From Hyalangium gracile (lineage in GTDB: Bacteria > Myxococcota > Myxococcia > Myxococcales > Myxococcaceae), in contig NZ_JAHXBG010000004.1 of NCBI RefSeq assembly GCF_020103725.1, positions 372,001 to 436,000 on the forward strand: a stretch of DNA of 64,000 bases, read 5' to 3'. The notes beneath the pieces are model-generated. The model saw nothing but the letters and a program-made list of their open reading frames with translations, was not told where the DNA came from and made no database searches. Positions 36,311-44,427 of this stretch are shown in pieces. Each line of letters starts with the position of its first letter. Within the stretch, counting starts at the first letter, position 1. The translations under genes and the position numbers were made by a program.

Positions 36311-37009
36311 ATGAAGTCTGATCCCTTCGCCGTGCTGCCCGACGGGCGGGTGCGCGCCGTGCTGCGGCGTCTCCATGATGAGGCTGACCGGCAGATGCCA
36401 GGCGTCCTGCTCCACTTCCTGCCGAAGCTGCCGGGGATGCTCCTCGGTCGCCCCGTCGACGCTCCGGGGACGGAGCTCGACTTCGTCGACAAGTACATCG
36501 CGCTCGGGCGCGACCAGGGCGCCTTCTGCTACCTGACGGCGCGGGCGCTCGGGGCCAGGACGATCGTCGAGTTCGGCACGTCCTTTGGCGTCTCGACGTT
36601 GTGGCTGGCGGCGGCGGTGCGCGACAACGGCGGCGGTCGCGTCATCGGCACCGAGCTCGTGCCGGAGAAGGCGCGGCGCGCACAGGCGAACCTGGAGGAG
36701 GCGGGGCTCGCGTCCTTCGCCGAGATTCGGGTGGGTGACGCGACGGAGACGCTGCGGGCGGACCTCGGCGAGGTGGACTTCATGCTCAACGATGGGTTTC
36801 CCCTGCGGGCCCTCGACGTGCTGAAGCTCGTCGCCCCGGCGCTGCGTCCAGGCGCCGTGGTGGTGACCGACAACGTCGGCGTCTTCAAGGCCGACTACCG
36901 CGACTATGTCGCCTACGTGCGTGAGCCGCGCCACGGTTTCGCGTCGATGACGGTGCCCTTCCGCTCGGGCACCGAGTACTCGGTTCGGCAGCCGGCGCAC
37001 CCGGGCTGA
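36311..37009 (+). CDS. Class I SAM-dependent O-methyltransferase
   Basis: The product is 232 residues from the ATG at 36311. SAM-binding motif I is TIVEFGTSFGVSTLWLAAA with the acidic IGTELVPEKA at the end of strand 2. Motif IV-like VDFMLNDGFPLRALDVLKLV and the VVVTDNVG segment match the catechol/caffeoyl-CoA O-methyltransferase-like group. The substrate is unknown. It is divergently arranged with the AraC regulator. Confidence 0.88.
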   Translation: MKSDPFAVLPDGRVRAVLRRLHDEADRQMPGVLLHFLPKLPGMLLGRPVDAPGTELDFVDKYIALGRDQGAFCYLTARALGARTIVEFGTSFGVSTLWLAAAVRDNGGGRVIGTELVPEKARRAQANLEEAGLASFAEIRVGDATETLRADLGEVDFMLNDGFPLRALDVLKLVAPALRPGAVVVTDNVGVFKADYRDYVAYVREPRHGFASMTVPFRSGTEYSVRQPAHPG

Positions 37010-37060
37010 CCGGGGAGCAGCGGCATTGGGAGGATGGCCCAACCGGCCAGAGCGCCACCG

Positions 37061-37083
37061 ACTGGTATGCTTGTCATACCAGT
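37061..37083. repeat. 23-bp palindrome, copy 1 of an inverted pair
   Basis: ACTGGTATG (37061-37069) and CATACCAGT (37075-37083) form a perfect 9-bp inverted repeat around CTTGT. The element recurs in reverse orientation at 38941-38967. It contains TTGTCATACCA, which fits the TNGTNNNACNA pattern of GntR/FadR-type operators, but it lies at a 3' end rather than before a gene. Confidence 0.7.
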
Positions 37084-37135
37084 TCGCAACAAGTCCCGCA
37101 GCCAGGTGCCCTGAGGCCAGCGGGAGCAGCGCTGG

Positions 37136-37387
37136 CTACCAGAGGCTCACAGCCAGGGCCACCAGGAGGCCCAGGGCCAGCGTGCCCAGCAGGAGCCACG
37201 GGGCGGCTCTCCCGGAGCGCCCTCTCTGGGATGCCGTCACGGCGGGCAGGCGAATCTCGGTGGCGTCTTCTCCCGCGTGCCGCACCGGGAGCCGGGCCGA
37301 GCGCACGCGCTCGGTGGAGTCATCGCGCGCCTTCCTCGAGGTCGCATGCGCAATCGCCGGGCCAGCCCGTGGAGCCTGTGAAATCAA
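37136..37387 (-). CDS. Possible small tail-anchored membrane protein
   Basis: The frame encodes up to 83 residues from a TTG, or ~58 from an internal GTG. A basic, polar front part is followed by a strong C-terminal membrane helix (WLLLGTLALGLLVALAVSLW), the look of a tail-anchored protein. The 5' end would overlap the start of the divergent gene at 37378. No good ribosome-binding site is visible. Confidence 0.38.
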   Translation of the reverse strand: MISQAPRAGPAIAHATSRKARDDSTERVRSARLPVRHAGEDATEIRLPAVTASQRGRSGRAAPWLLLGTLALGLLVALAVSLW

Positions 37388-38433
37388 CCCCGGTCCTTCG
37401 GAGTGGAGCGCTGGAGCATGTGCGCGCGGCTCTGGCCGCGCTCGAGGAGCTGCGCGAGGGATATGGCCCCGCGCTCGACGACAAGCGGACTCGCCTGGTG
37501 GAGGAGCGGATCCGCGAGGCGCTCGCCGGGCGCGACGAGGCGGAGGTGGCGGGCCTCGTGAAGCGGCTCCTCCTCACGGTCGAGCCCCGGCCGATGGGCG
37601 TGCTGGCCGTGAGCGTCGTCGCGCTTGGGCTCACGCGGGAGATCGTCTCCCTGCTGGACGAGGTGCTCGTGAAGGCCCGCCCGCACCAGCGGGAGCGGAT
37701 TCAGCACTTCATCGCTTCCTTGTCTCCACCGGAGGAGGGGGCTTCCCAGGCGTTCCGGGAGCGGTGCCTGAGGCTGGCGCGCGAGGGACACACGGTCGAG
37801 GAGCGCCTGGAACTCATCCAGCTCCTGTTCCGGCTGGCGTCCTCTCGGCGCGCCGAGCTCGTCCCGGAGCTGCCTGAGCCGGCGGAGTTGCTCGCGACGT
37901 TGCTGGAGGAGACCGAGGGAGCCATTGGCGCCAACCTGTACGAGAGCTGGATGCAGCCGCTGCTGGCCCTACCTCGCGCACGGGCCTGGTTCATGTCGTA
38001 CGTGGCCAGGGCGCCCGACAGCTATCTGGCCTTGCTCCTCTTCCGCACGCTGGGGCCCGAGTGCGAGGGATTGATGATGCTGCTGCAGCGGCTGCTCGCC
38101 GACAGGAACACGGGGCCCGTCGATCGGGAGAGGTGGGTGGAGGCACTGGGGCGCATCGCCAGCGGACCCACTCATCCGTCCCGAGCGCTGCTGCAAGCCG
38201 TCTTCCTGGATGGCCGAGAGAGCGTCTCCACCCGCATCGAGGCCGCGAGCAGGCTCTGGGCCCTGGGAGTCCGAGACGTTCCGGGGGCGGAGCTGTCTAC
38301 CGCCCTCCGTGATCGCTCCGCGGCTGTGAGGAGCTGGGCGCTTCTGCTCTCGGGCGCGCTCCCGGAGGAGCTCCTCGCACCGCTCCGAGAGGACGCGAGC
38401 CCCGTGGTGCGCTGGGTGCTCACGCACGGGTAG
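37378..38433 (+). CDS. Helical-repeat protein of unknown function
   Basis: I chose the GTG at 37378; upstream the frame is Arg/Ser-rich and not protein-like. The ~351-residue cytosolic product is almost entirely helical, with HEAT-like paired helices toward the end (RALLQAVFLDGRESVSTRIEAASRLWALGV..., LREDASPVVRWVLTHG). No catalytic motif is present. It resembles the HEAT proteins of the 6447-8688 genes in style only. Confidence 0.7.
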   Translation: MKSTPVLRSGALEHVRAALAALEELREGYGPALDDKRTRLVEERIREALAGRDEAEVAGLVKRLLLTVEPRPMGVLAVSVVALGLTREIVSLLDEVLVKARPHQRERIQHFIASLSPPEEGASQAFRERCLRLAREGHTVEERLELIQLLFRLASSRRAELVPELPEPAELLATLLEETEGAIGANLYESWMQPLLALPRARAWFMSYVARAPDSYLALLLFRTLGPECEGLMMLLQRLLADRNTGPVDRERWVEALGRIASGPTHPSRALLQAVFLDGRESVSTRIEAASRLWALGVRDVPGAELSTALRDRSAAVRSWALLLSGALPEELLAPLREDASPVVRWVLTHG

Positions 38434-38545
38434 CCCGAGGGAGGCATCGACAGGCGGCTCGCCTCCTCGGCCCCTCGGCAGAGCAGGGGGGGCGCCCTGC
38501 CAGTGGCATCGCCACTTCCTATGTTTTCGACAAAGGAGGAGGGTG

Positions 38546-38848
38546 ATGCGCCTTTCGGACACGAACCTGAAGAAGCGGACAGTGCTGGGTGCGGACGGGC
38601 AGGTGGTGGGTGAAGTCTCAGGGCTCTTCCTGGACAGCAGCACCTGGAGCGTGGAGTCCCTGCAGGTCAGCCTGAGGCGGGAGGCGGCCGATCAGCTCGG
38701 CGTGTCGCGGAGCGTCTTCCACACGGGAGTGCTCGAGATTCCCTCGCGCTTCATCCAGTCCGTGGGAGATACGGTCATCCTGGCGGTGTCCCTCGAGGAA
38801 CTCCGGCGGAACCTGCCTGGCGAGACCGAGCCTGCCCCCGCTCACTAA
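38546..38848 (+). CDS. PRC-barrel domain protein
   Basis: The product is 100 residues from the ATG at 38546, seven bases after AAAGGAGGA. The single PRC-barrel-like domain (RTVLGADGQVVGEVSGLFLDSSTWSVESLQV, then a second strand block VGDTVILAVSLEEL) is typical of small stress-associated proteins that bind RNA or membranes. It stands alone between the helical-repeat gene and a convergent small membrane protein. Confidence 0.85.
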   Translation: MRLSDTNLKKRTVLGADGQVVGEVSGLFLDSSTWSVESLQVSLRREAADQLGVSRSVFHTGVLEIPSRFIQSVGDTVILAVSLEELRRNLPGETEPAPAH

Positions 38849-38940
38849 GGGAGGCCCGAAGAACTGCTCGCCCCTTGAGAGAGACTCCTGTGCAGGGGAA
38901 CGGCCCGGCCATGGGGGCGCCTTGTGAGCGGGCTCGTAGC

Positions 38941-38967
38941 GAACTGGTATGACAAGCAGACCAGTTC
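38941..38967. repeat. 27-bp palindrome, copy 2 of an inverted pair
   Basis: GAACTGGT (38941-38948) and ACCAGTTC (38960-38967) are perfect inverted repeats. The left 18 bases equal the reverse complement of the right part of the element at 37061-37085. It contains TGGTATGACAA, again a GntR/FadR-type half pattern, and lies between two convergent genes. Confidence 0.7.
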
Positions 38968-39055
38968 GGACCGAACGCGCTCGACACGAGGGCGGACCGG
39001 GACGCGAGAAAAGAGCTCTTCGGACCTGCTCAGTCGGGGGCCGTGGCGGGGAGCG

Positions 39056-39406
39056 TCAGGCCGTCAGCCGCGTGCGGGATTGCGCCAGGGCGCCACCGAG
39101 CGCCGCTCCGATGAAGAGGCCCACATCCGCCAGGACCACCACGACGCCTCCCGCCAGCCCCACGAACAGCCCAGCAAGCGGGGCTTCGAAGAGCAGCAAC
39201 AGGACGAAGAGCGCCACCGCTACGACGATGGCCGGGATGATGGCGGCCGTCAGGCCTCGTCGCACACCGCCCGCCATATAGCCGCCCACGAAGCCGCCGA
39301 TGAGGCCGTTGATGAGGGGAAGAAAGAATAGCACCAGGCTGATCACCACCATGACGATGGCCGCGGTGAAGGGCGAGCTACCACGAGTGATCCGGACGTC
39401 GGCCAT
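39056..39406 (-). CDS. Small DUF5518-like membrane protein
   Basis: The 116-residue protein has three to four membrane helices (about 15-33, 35-52, 55-75, 80-105) rich in Gly/Val/Leu, with GGFVGGYMAGG between the first two. This matches the DUF5518-type small membrane proteins known mainly in archaea and some bacteria. The function is unknown. It is convergent with the PRC-barrel gene. Confidence 0.75.
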   Translation of the reverse strand: MADVRITRGSSPFTAAIVMVVISLVLFFLPLINGLIGGFVGGYMAGGVRRGLTAAIIPAIVVAVALFVLLLLFEAPLAGLFVGLAGGVVVVLADVGLFIGAALGGALAQSRTRLTA

Positions 39407-39585
39407 GCGCCACCTCCTCAGGAAGGGAACCGATAGGCATCTCTCACGGTGGCGACAGAGTGCTCCCGGGGCCAGGAAGGGGCTGCCCGGCAGACGCCTG
39501 CCATCCCGAGCCCCTCGCGATCAGTCGGGCTCATGCCTCCATGGACGCTCGGCGCCAGGGGCCGATTCCCATCCTCCGGGAGCTC

Positions 39586-39634
39586 CCCTTGACGTCTTAG
39601 GGAAGCAAGACTCTCTCCCCCAAGACGTCAAGGG
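39586..39634. promoter_or_regulatory. 13-bp inverted repeat upstream of a PadR fragment
   Basis: CCCTTGACGTCTT (39586-39598) is the exact reverse complement of AAGACGTCAAGGG (39622-39634), with 23 bases between. It ends 8 bases before the ATG of the PadR-like fragment, the place for its operator. It is too widely spaced for a good terminator. Confidence 0.6.
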
Positions 39635-39642
39635 AGAGGTTC

Positions 39643-39741
39643 ATGAGTGACACGTGGCTGGAGCTGCTGCAGGGCACGCTGGATGTGCTGATGCTCACCG
39701 GCTTCTGTGCCACCGTCATGCACGCGGAGTTCGACGAGTAG
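39643..39741 (+). pseudogene. PadR-family regulator fragment (N-terminal 32 residues)
   Basis: The 32-codon frame begins MSDTWLELLQGTLDVLMLTGF, which matches the start of PadR-family regulators that accompany permease genes (ELLQGTLDLLVLKAL type). It then departs from the family and stops. The Shine-Dalgarno AGGGAGAGG precedes it. It is probably the preserved 5' end of a deleted regulator gene, still attached to its operator-like inverted repeat. Confidence 0.5.
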
Positions 39742-39760
39742 ATCGTCGTGGCGCGGCCCT

Positions 39761-40135
39761 TCAACGAGGCTCCGTCGGCCCGAGGAGGCTCACATCTCGA
39801 ACCGTGATACTGACCGTGTCCGAGCTACTGAGGAATGAATTGTCCCACACCGTGAGCTGGAAGGTGAGAACGGTGTCTGTGGTTACCGCTGGCGCCACGA
39901 ACTGCGGCGTCGGGCGGGTGAAGGTGGGAAGGAGAGTCACGGGCGGGCCCGACAGCTGCGCCCAGGCGTACTGCCGGATGGAGCCGTCGGGGTCCGTCGA
40001 CCCCAGACCCTCCAGTGTGACGATCGACTGTTCATCCACCGTCTGATCAGGACCCGCATCAGCCACCGGAGGAGCGTTCATCGGGGTCGCAACACCCAAC
40101 CCCAGGATGAAGAGGCTCCATACCCATCGCTTCAT
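39761..40135 (-). CDS. Secreted single PKD-domain protein
   Basis: I chose the ATG at 40135, which gives a signal peptide (MKRWVWSLFILGLGVATP). The 124-residue product is essentially one PKD/REJ domain: PPVADAGPDQTVDEQSIVTLEGLGSTDPDGSIRQYAW..., FVAPAVTTDTVLTFQLTVWDN, SDTVSITVRDV. PKD domains are usually binding or spacer units of larger secreted enzymes, so a lone copy may be a truncated protein or an adhesive one. Neighbours give no hint. Confidence 0.72.
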   Translation of the reverse strand: MKRWVWSLFILGLGVATPMNAPPVADAGPDQTVDEQSIVTLEGLGSTDPDGSIRQYAWAQLSGPPVTLLPTFTRPTPQFVAPAVTTDTVLTFQLTVWDNSFLSSSDTVSITVRDVSLLGPTEPR

Positions 40136-40712
40136 GGTCAACTCCGTGTGTGAGAGTGCACGGGCCGTTGATTCCCTCTCGGGGAACCCCGGCCCCCATG
40201 CGCAGGCAACAGGGAAAAGGTACGTGATGAGGAATGGCTCCAACAATGTCCCCATGCGCCAGAAGCATTGTCCTGGGATGCCACGCCGCGCCCTTCTCGG
40301 CCCCTCTGCTCCACCTCGTCGAAGAACTGCATGCGCCGAGAGACGGCGATCGTCTTGGCCGCCTCGGCGGCTTCCTGCTCTGGAGTCGCCGCATGGCGCA
40401 TGCTCGCGGTCTCGACCGACGGGTTCGATGCGCAGGCTTGAGCCTGCTCCCTGACGCAACACCAGGCTGTACCAGCTCGCGCTCGTGACGAACCGGAGGG
40501 CCGTCGACGGCTCTACGACGAGCAGGAGCTCAAGGAGTTGCCAGGCACTCGAGCGGCCAGCATCCCCCCTCCTGCCTTGCCCGGGGGATGGACGCACCAG
40601 TGCTCCACCGCTGCGCATCGGGGGCACAACGAAAAAGCTACTCAGGTCGGCCGCACGGATGCTTCGAACCTCAGTCCCATGACGCAGAGGCCGCGCAGTC
40701 TGGGAGTTCTGT
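40136..40712. other. Gene-free stretch with a possible decayed ORF
   Basis: No intact gene is convincing here. On the minus strand, from about 40540 to 40280, two adjoining frames carry protein-like text (ALRFVTSASWYSLVLRQGAG... then MRHAATPEQEAAEAAKTIAVSRRMQFFDEVEQ) suggesting a frameshifted remnant of an unrecognised gene. The end of the stretch must hold the promoter of the GAF gene at 40713. Confidence 0.35.
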
Positions 40713-41897
40713 ATGGTGTATCCCTCAACTTCGGAAGCCTGGAGGCGCTATGCCTCCACCGGGGCATTGGATGCTCGCCTGCTGCGACCTCCCATCCTGC
40801 GTGCGTGGGAGCGAGCCCATGCGCAGGGCGCCAGTCCCCACCAGCTCCGGGCCGAGCAGTTGTCCGATGAGAACCTGGCGAGGCTGCTCCGAGAGAAGTC
40901 GGCGCTGATCCAGGCGGCACGCCCCTACATGCGAGCCCTGTCCCGAGCGGCTGGAGAGCACCGTCACGCCGCGATGCTGGGAGATGAGAGAGCGCTCGTG
41001 CTGGATGTCGTGGGAGACGATGCGAGCATTCGTGGCCCCGAGAGTGTGCCAGGGCCTGGAGCCCTGCTCTCCGAGGCGGTGAGCGGCGCCAATGGGATTG
41101 GTACTCCGCTGGCGGAAGGGACGTACTCGGAGCTGATCGGCCCCGAGCACTTCATCAGCGGGTTCCACCCCTTCACCTGCCAGGGCGTGCCCCTGATAGG
41201 GCCCGAGAGCCAGGTGGTGGGAGTGTTGAGCATCTCCATGCGCAGCCCGACAGCCGCCACGCGGCTCCGGGACATCCTCGTGTGCGCCGGCCATGGCATC
41301 GAGGCGGAGCTGCTGCGAGTCCAGCTCGAGGAGGATATCCGCCAGGTGCTGGAGGCGACGCCTGGGGATGACACGGCGCTGGAGAACCTTCGGCAGGACT
41401 TGATGCAGCTCCATGCGACGGCGCGGTTGCGGCTCCAGGGCGCGGCGGCGCTGTTGGGCCACTACCGGGACGAGAACGCCCTGCGGCTGTTGCAGGTGGC
41501 GCAATCCACCGCGCGGGAGTTCCAGCTGCGTGCGAGGATGTTCCAGGAGCTCGCGGGCTCGGAGCTGGGGGCCGCGCGCGCGGTGGAACTGCACGAGCAG
41601 GTGCGGCAGTTGCTGGCGCTGCTGTCCACCGAGAGCCGCATCCGTGCCGTGGACGTGTTCTCCGAGCACCTCACGCCCTGTACGGTGGAGGCCGATCCCC
41701 GGCGGCTGGCGCGCCAGCTGCTCTCGCGTCTGCTGCACGCCTTCGAGCTCGCGGAGGGAGGAGGCTCGGTGCGGGTGCGGCTGCTCCCCGTGGGAGGCGC
41801 CGGGCGGGTGACGATCTCCGCCCAGCCCGCGCCGGGAAGGCCGCGCGAGCCCGTCAGCTTCACGCTCGAGCTTCCGCTGAGAGGGGCCCTGACATGA
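40713..41897 (+). CDS. AcoR-like GAF sensor protein with degenerate kinase-like C-terminus
   Basis: Residues ~15-190 match the N-terminal sensor of AcoR-type sigma-54 activators (ALLSEAVSGANGIGTPLAEGTYSELIGPEHFISGFHPFTCQGVPLIG, GAF fold). Instead of an AAA+ domain it continues with two long helices (about 215-300, with LHATARLRLQGAAALLGHY) and a small strand-rich end. That part resembles a histidine-kinase dimerisation and ATP-binding region but has no DxGxG nucleotide motif. It therefore probably senses and binds rather than phosphorylates. The stop overlaps the response-regulator start (ATGA), so the two products should work together. Confidence 0.78.
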   Translation: MVYPSTSEAWRRYASTGALDARLLRPPILRAWERAHAQGASPHQLRAEQLSDENLARLLREKSALIQAARPYMRALSRAAGEHRHAAMLGDERALVLDVVGDDASIRGPESVPGPGALLSEAVSGANGIGTPLAEGTYSELIGPEHFISGFHPFTCQGVPLIGPESQVVGVLSISMRSPTAATRLRDILVCAGHGIEAELLRVQLEEDIRQVLEATPGDDTALENLRQDLMQLHATARLRLQGAAALLGHYRDENALRLLQVAQSTAREFQLRARMFQELAGSELGAARAVELHEQVRQLLALLSTESRIRAVDVFSEHLTPCTVEADPRRLARQLLSRLLHAFELAEGGGSVRVRLLPVGGAGRVTISAQPAPGRPREPVSFTLELPLRGALT

Positions 41898-42289
41898 GCG
41901 CTCACGCTTGTGCCGTCCTTGTCGCGGATGATGATGACGAGCTGCGAGACACCCTCGTCGAGCTTTTGCGGCTCGAGGGGTTCCACGTCCTGGAGGCGGG
42001 CAACGGCCAGGAGGCCATCGAGCAGGTCTTCGAGCACCGTCCCCACGTCCTGCTGCTCGATCATCGGATGCCGCTCATGACGGGAGCGGAGGTCTGCCGG
42101 CGCTTGCGGGAGAAGGGGGCCTCCATCCATATCATCTTCATCACCGCCGCCCGAGAAGGCGCGGCCATGGCCCAGGAGCTGGATGTCTTCCACTTCCTGC
42201 CCAAGCCCTTCGATTTCGACGCGTGCGTCACCGCCGTCTCCGCGGCGTGCAGCGCGGCTGCCCGCCGAACATCCCCGGCAGAGGGCTGA
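41894..42289 (+). CDS. Stand-alone response-regulator receiver protein
   Basis: The 131-residue CheY-like receiver has the acidic pocket VADDDDE, phosphoacceptor Asp in LLLDHRMP, Thr in FITAA and Lys in LPKPF. It has no output domain. It is translationally coupled to the GAF-sensor gene and ends 29 bases before the palindrome array that precedes the LodA-like operon, so it may be part of that operon's control. Confidence 0.92.
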   Translation: MSAHACAVLVADDDDELRDTLVELLRLEGFHVLEAGNGQEAIEQVFEHRPHVLLLDHRMPLMTGAEVCRRLREKGASIHIIFITAAREGAAMAQELDVFHFLPKPFDFDACVTAVSAACSAAARRTSPAEG

Positions 42290-42318
42290 TGGGAGTGGGG
42301 GACACCCCCTGGCCCCAT

Positions 42319-42370
42319 CGACGTGTCACGACGGCGCGCTGACATGTCATCGCGGCGCGCTGACCTGTCA
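42319..42370. promoter_or_regulatory. Array of three TGAC-NN-GTCA palindromes, 21-bp pitch
   Basis: CGACGTGTCA (42319-42328), TGACATGTCA (42340-42349) and TGACCTGTCA (42361-42370) are spaced exactly 21 bases apart, two helical turns. They lie 60-112 bases upstream of a -24/-12 promoter, as enhancer sites do. A matching array is at 49902-49953. Confidence 0.8.
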
Positions 42371-42430
42371 GCGCGTGCGGCGTGTGGGCCCAGGGGGTTG
42401 ATTCTCCGAGGGCCGTGTCGTTGTCCGTGC

Positions 42431-42446
42431 AGGTCTCGAAGTTGCA
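42431..42446 (+). promoter_or_regulatory. Probable sigma-54 promoter of the LodA-like operon
   Basis: AGGTCTC-GAAG-TTGCA keeps the essential GG (42432-42433) and GC (42444-42445) at the right spacing, but the rest of the -24 box is poor. The LodA-like ATG at 42483 lies ~26 bases after the expected transcript start. Confidence 0.55.
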
Positions 42447-42482
42447 GGGCGCTTCCAGCAGCACTGGAGGCCTCCTGCACCC

Positions 42483-44427
42483 ATGAGCACCATCTACAAG
42501 ATTCATCCCGCGATCGGCGTTGCCCGAGTCGGCGACAGCGAAGATTTCTACCTTGGCCCCGAGGCCGCCGGCGCTCTGCCCACCGAGAGGGATGGCAGCC
42601 CGGTGACCCGATTTCGGGACAACGCGAACGGTCTGCGCAGGCAGGCGGCCCGCTTCCGCATCTACGCCTATGACACCCCGGGCGCTCCGGGCAGGGAGAT
42701 CGTTCCGGGGCAGGGGGGCGTCAAGGACATCCAGTGGACGGTGTACCTGGCCAACAAGAAGGCCGCCTGGTACGAGTTCCAGCAGCAGGAAGGCGCGGAC
42801 GGCACCTACACCCAGGATCACGCGCTCCGCAACCCGCGAACCCTGGGCGCGGACCGCCAGAAGCTGATCATCGACCCGGGGCCGCAGACCATCACCTGCC
42901 TGGGCAGCGATCACACGCCGACGCAGGCGGAGTTCTCCAAGGGCAAGGGGCCCGCCGGCTTCACCCAGAACTTCCCGCCCACGGGACTGCTCCCCGAGAA
43001 CAACGACATCACCACCCTGGGACGCATCTTCACGGATGCCTCAGGGGCGCTCTACACGCTGGGGGGCTATGGCCGCTCGGGCGTCGAGACGCGGTACGAC
43101 ATCACCAGCCTGCTGCTGACCACCTTGAACCCGAACGATGCGGATGACGATCAGGCCCTGCTGCCCAAGGCGATCGTCCATCAGCTCAAGAAGATCGCGG
43201 ACCTGCCTTTCGCCACCCAGGCCGCCTTCGAGGACGCCATCCGCCAGGTGCTGGGCGCTGACTACGACGCCTATATCCAGAAGATCGAGTACTACGCCTA
43301 TCCCCAGCCGCGGCTCGACGACTACGCCAACAACTCCTTCTGGTGGGATGACGTCTCGGATGGGCCGGTCACGGCGACGCTGATCATGGAGGAGGGCCCT
43401 CCGGTGGAGGTGCACTCACCCTCGTGGGTCCTGGTCGCTCCGCCCGCCTATGCCCCGCAGATCCTCAACATGATCACGCTGTACGACACGATGTATGACG
43501 TGTTCGTCCGCAAAGGGAAGCTCAACCCGGCGCTCTACTCGGGGGGGGCAGTTCAACCTGAGCTACCGGCCGAACTACCAGGCCGAGATCCAGCCCATCC
43601 TGAGCCGGCCGGCCGTCTATCAGTGGGTCGCCAACATCAACGACCAGGGGGTGCAGGGGCACTCCAGGTTCACCAACGGGCAGGGCAGGCCCTCCAACTT
43701 CTTCGACTATGTCCGAGCGCCCGAGGCCGTCAATGACCCGAGCCCGGGCCTGATGCCGAAGCTGGCGGGGGACAACCCGCTCACCGACAAGCACCCGCGC
43801 AACTACCTGGTGCTGACGGACACGCAGTACTTCCTCCTGAGCCAGTTCAGCAAGGGGCTCTGCGACATGTCGCCGCCCCAGAAGACCCCCACGCCCCAGG
43901 AGCAGCTGGACCGAGGCGTCCTGGACAACTGCGTGGGAGGGCCCTTCTGCCCCGGGATCGAGGTGACGTGGATCTCCCGGGACTTCAACTTCTACAGCGA
44001 GCCGTTCCGCTTCAAGCACAAGCCGCTCAATGGCCAGCCCCTCACCTGGGACAACAACCCGCATCAAGGCCAGGGACTGGAGCCAGGGGATGCCAGCAAG
44101 TACATGGCGCTGCCCTGGCAGGCCGACTTCAACGAGTGCTCCAACCAGATCATCGACCACACCTCCATCTGGTGGTGGCCCGCGCAGCGGCCCTACTACG
44201 TCTACTACCGAGACGAGCAGAGTGGCTCGGTTCAGCAGGGGTATTGGACCCGTCCCAAGCAGTCCAACTTCGTCCGGGACGAGACCATGGTCTACAACTG
44301 GAAGAACCTGGGCTTCATCCTCCAGCAGAGCGGGACGCCGGCGTTCATGGAGCAGGACTCGCTCCCGTTCGTCCGGCTGGACATGGACACGCCGCTGGAC
44401 AACCCGCCCCAGGACAAGAAGCAGTGA
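42483..44427 (+). CDS. LodA/GoxA-family CTQ-dependent oxidase, frameshifted in a G8 run
   Basis: The protein starts MSTIYKIHPAIGVARVGDSEDFYLGPE, the usual LodA opening. It reads in one frame to NPALYSGG and then continues in the +1 frame (QFNLSYRPNYQAEIQPIL...) to the end. Eight G at 43541-43548, where seven would keep frame, cause the break. The corrected product is ~647 residues. Likely cofactor residues are Cys483 (NCVGGPFCPGIE) and Trp545 (LPWQADF), spaced 62 apart, near the 65 of Marinomonas LodA. LodA oxidises L-lysine; GoxA oxidises glycine; this substrate is unknown. LodB-like and cytochrome genes follow. Confidence 0.85.

Noticed and set aside
42319-42370. CRISPR-like array (evenly spaced repeats)
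   Set aside because: Repeats are 10-bp palindromes with 11-base, partly identical spacers, and no cas gene is near; enhancer sites fit better.
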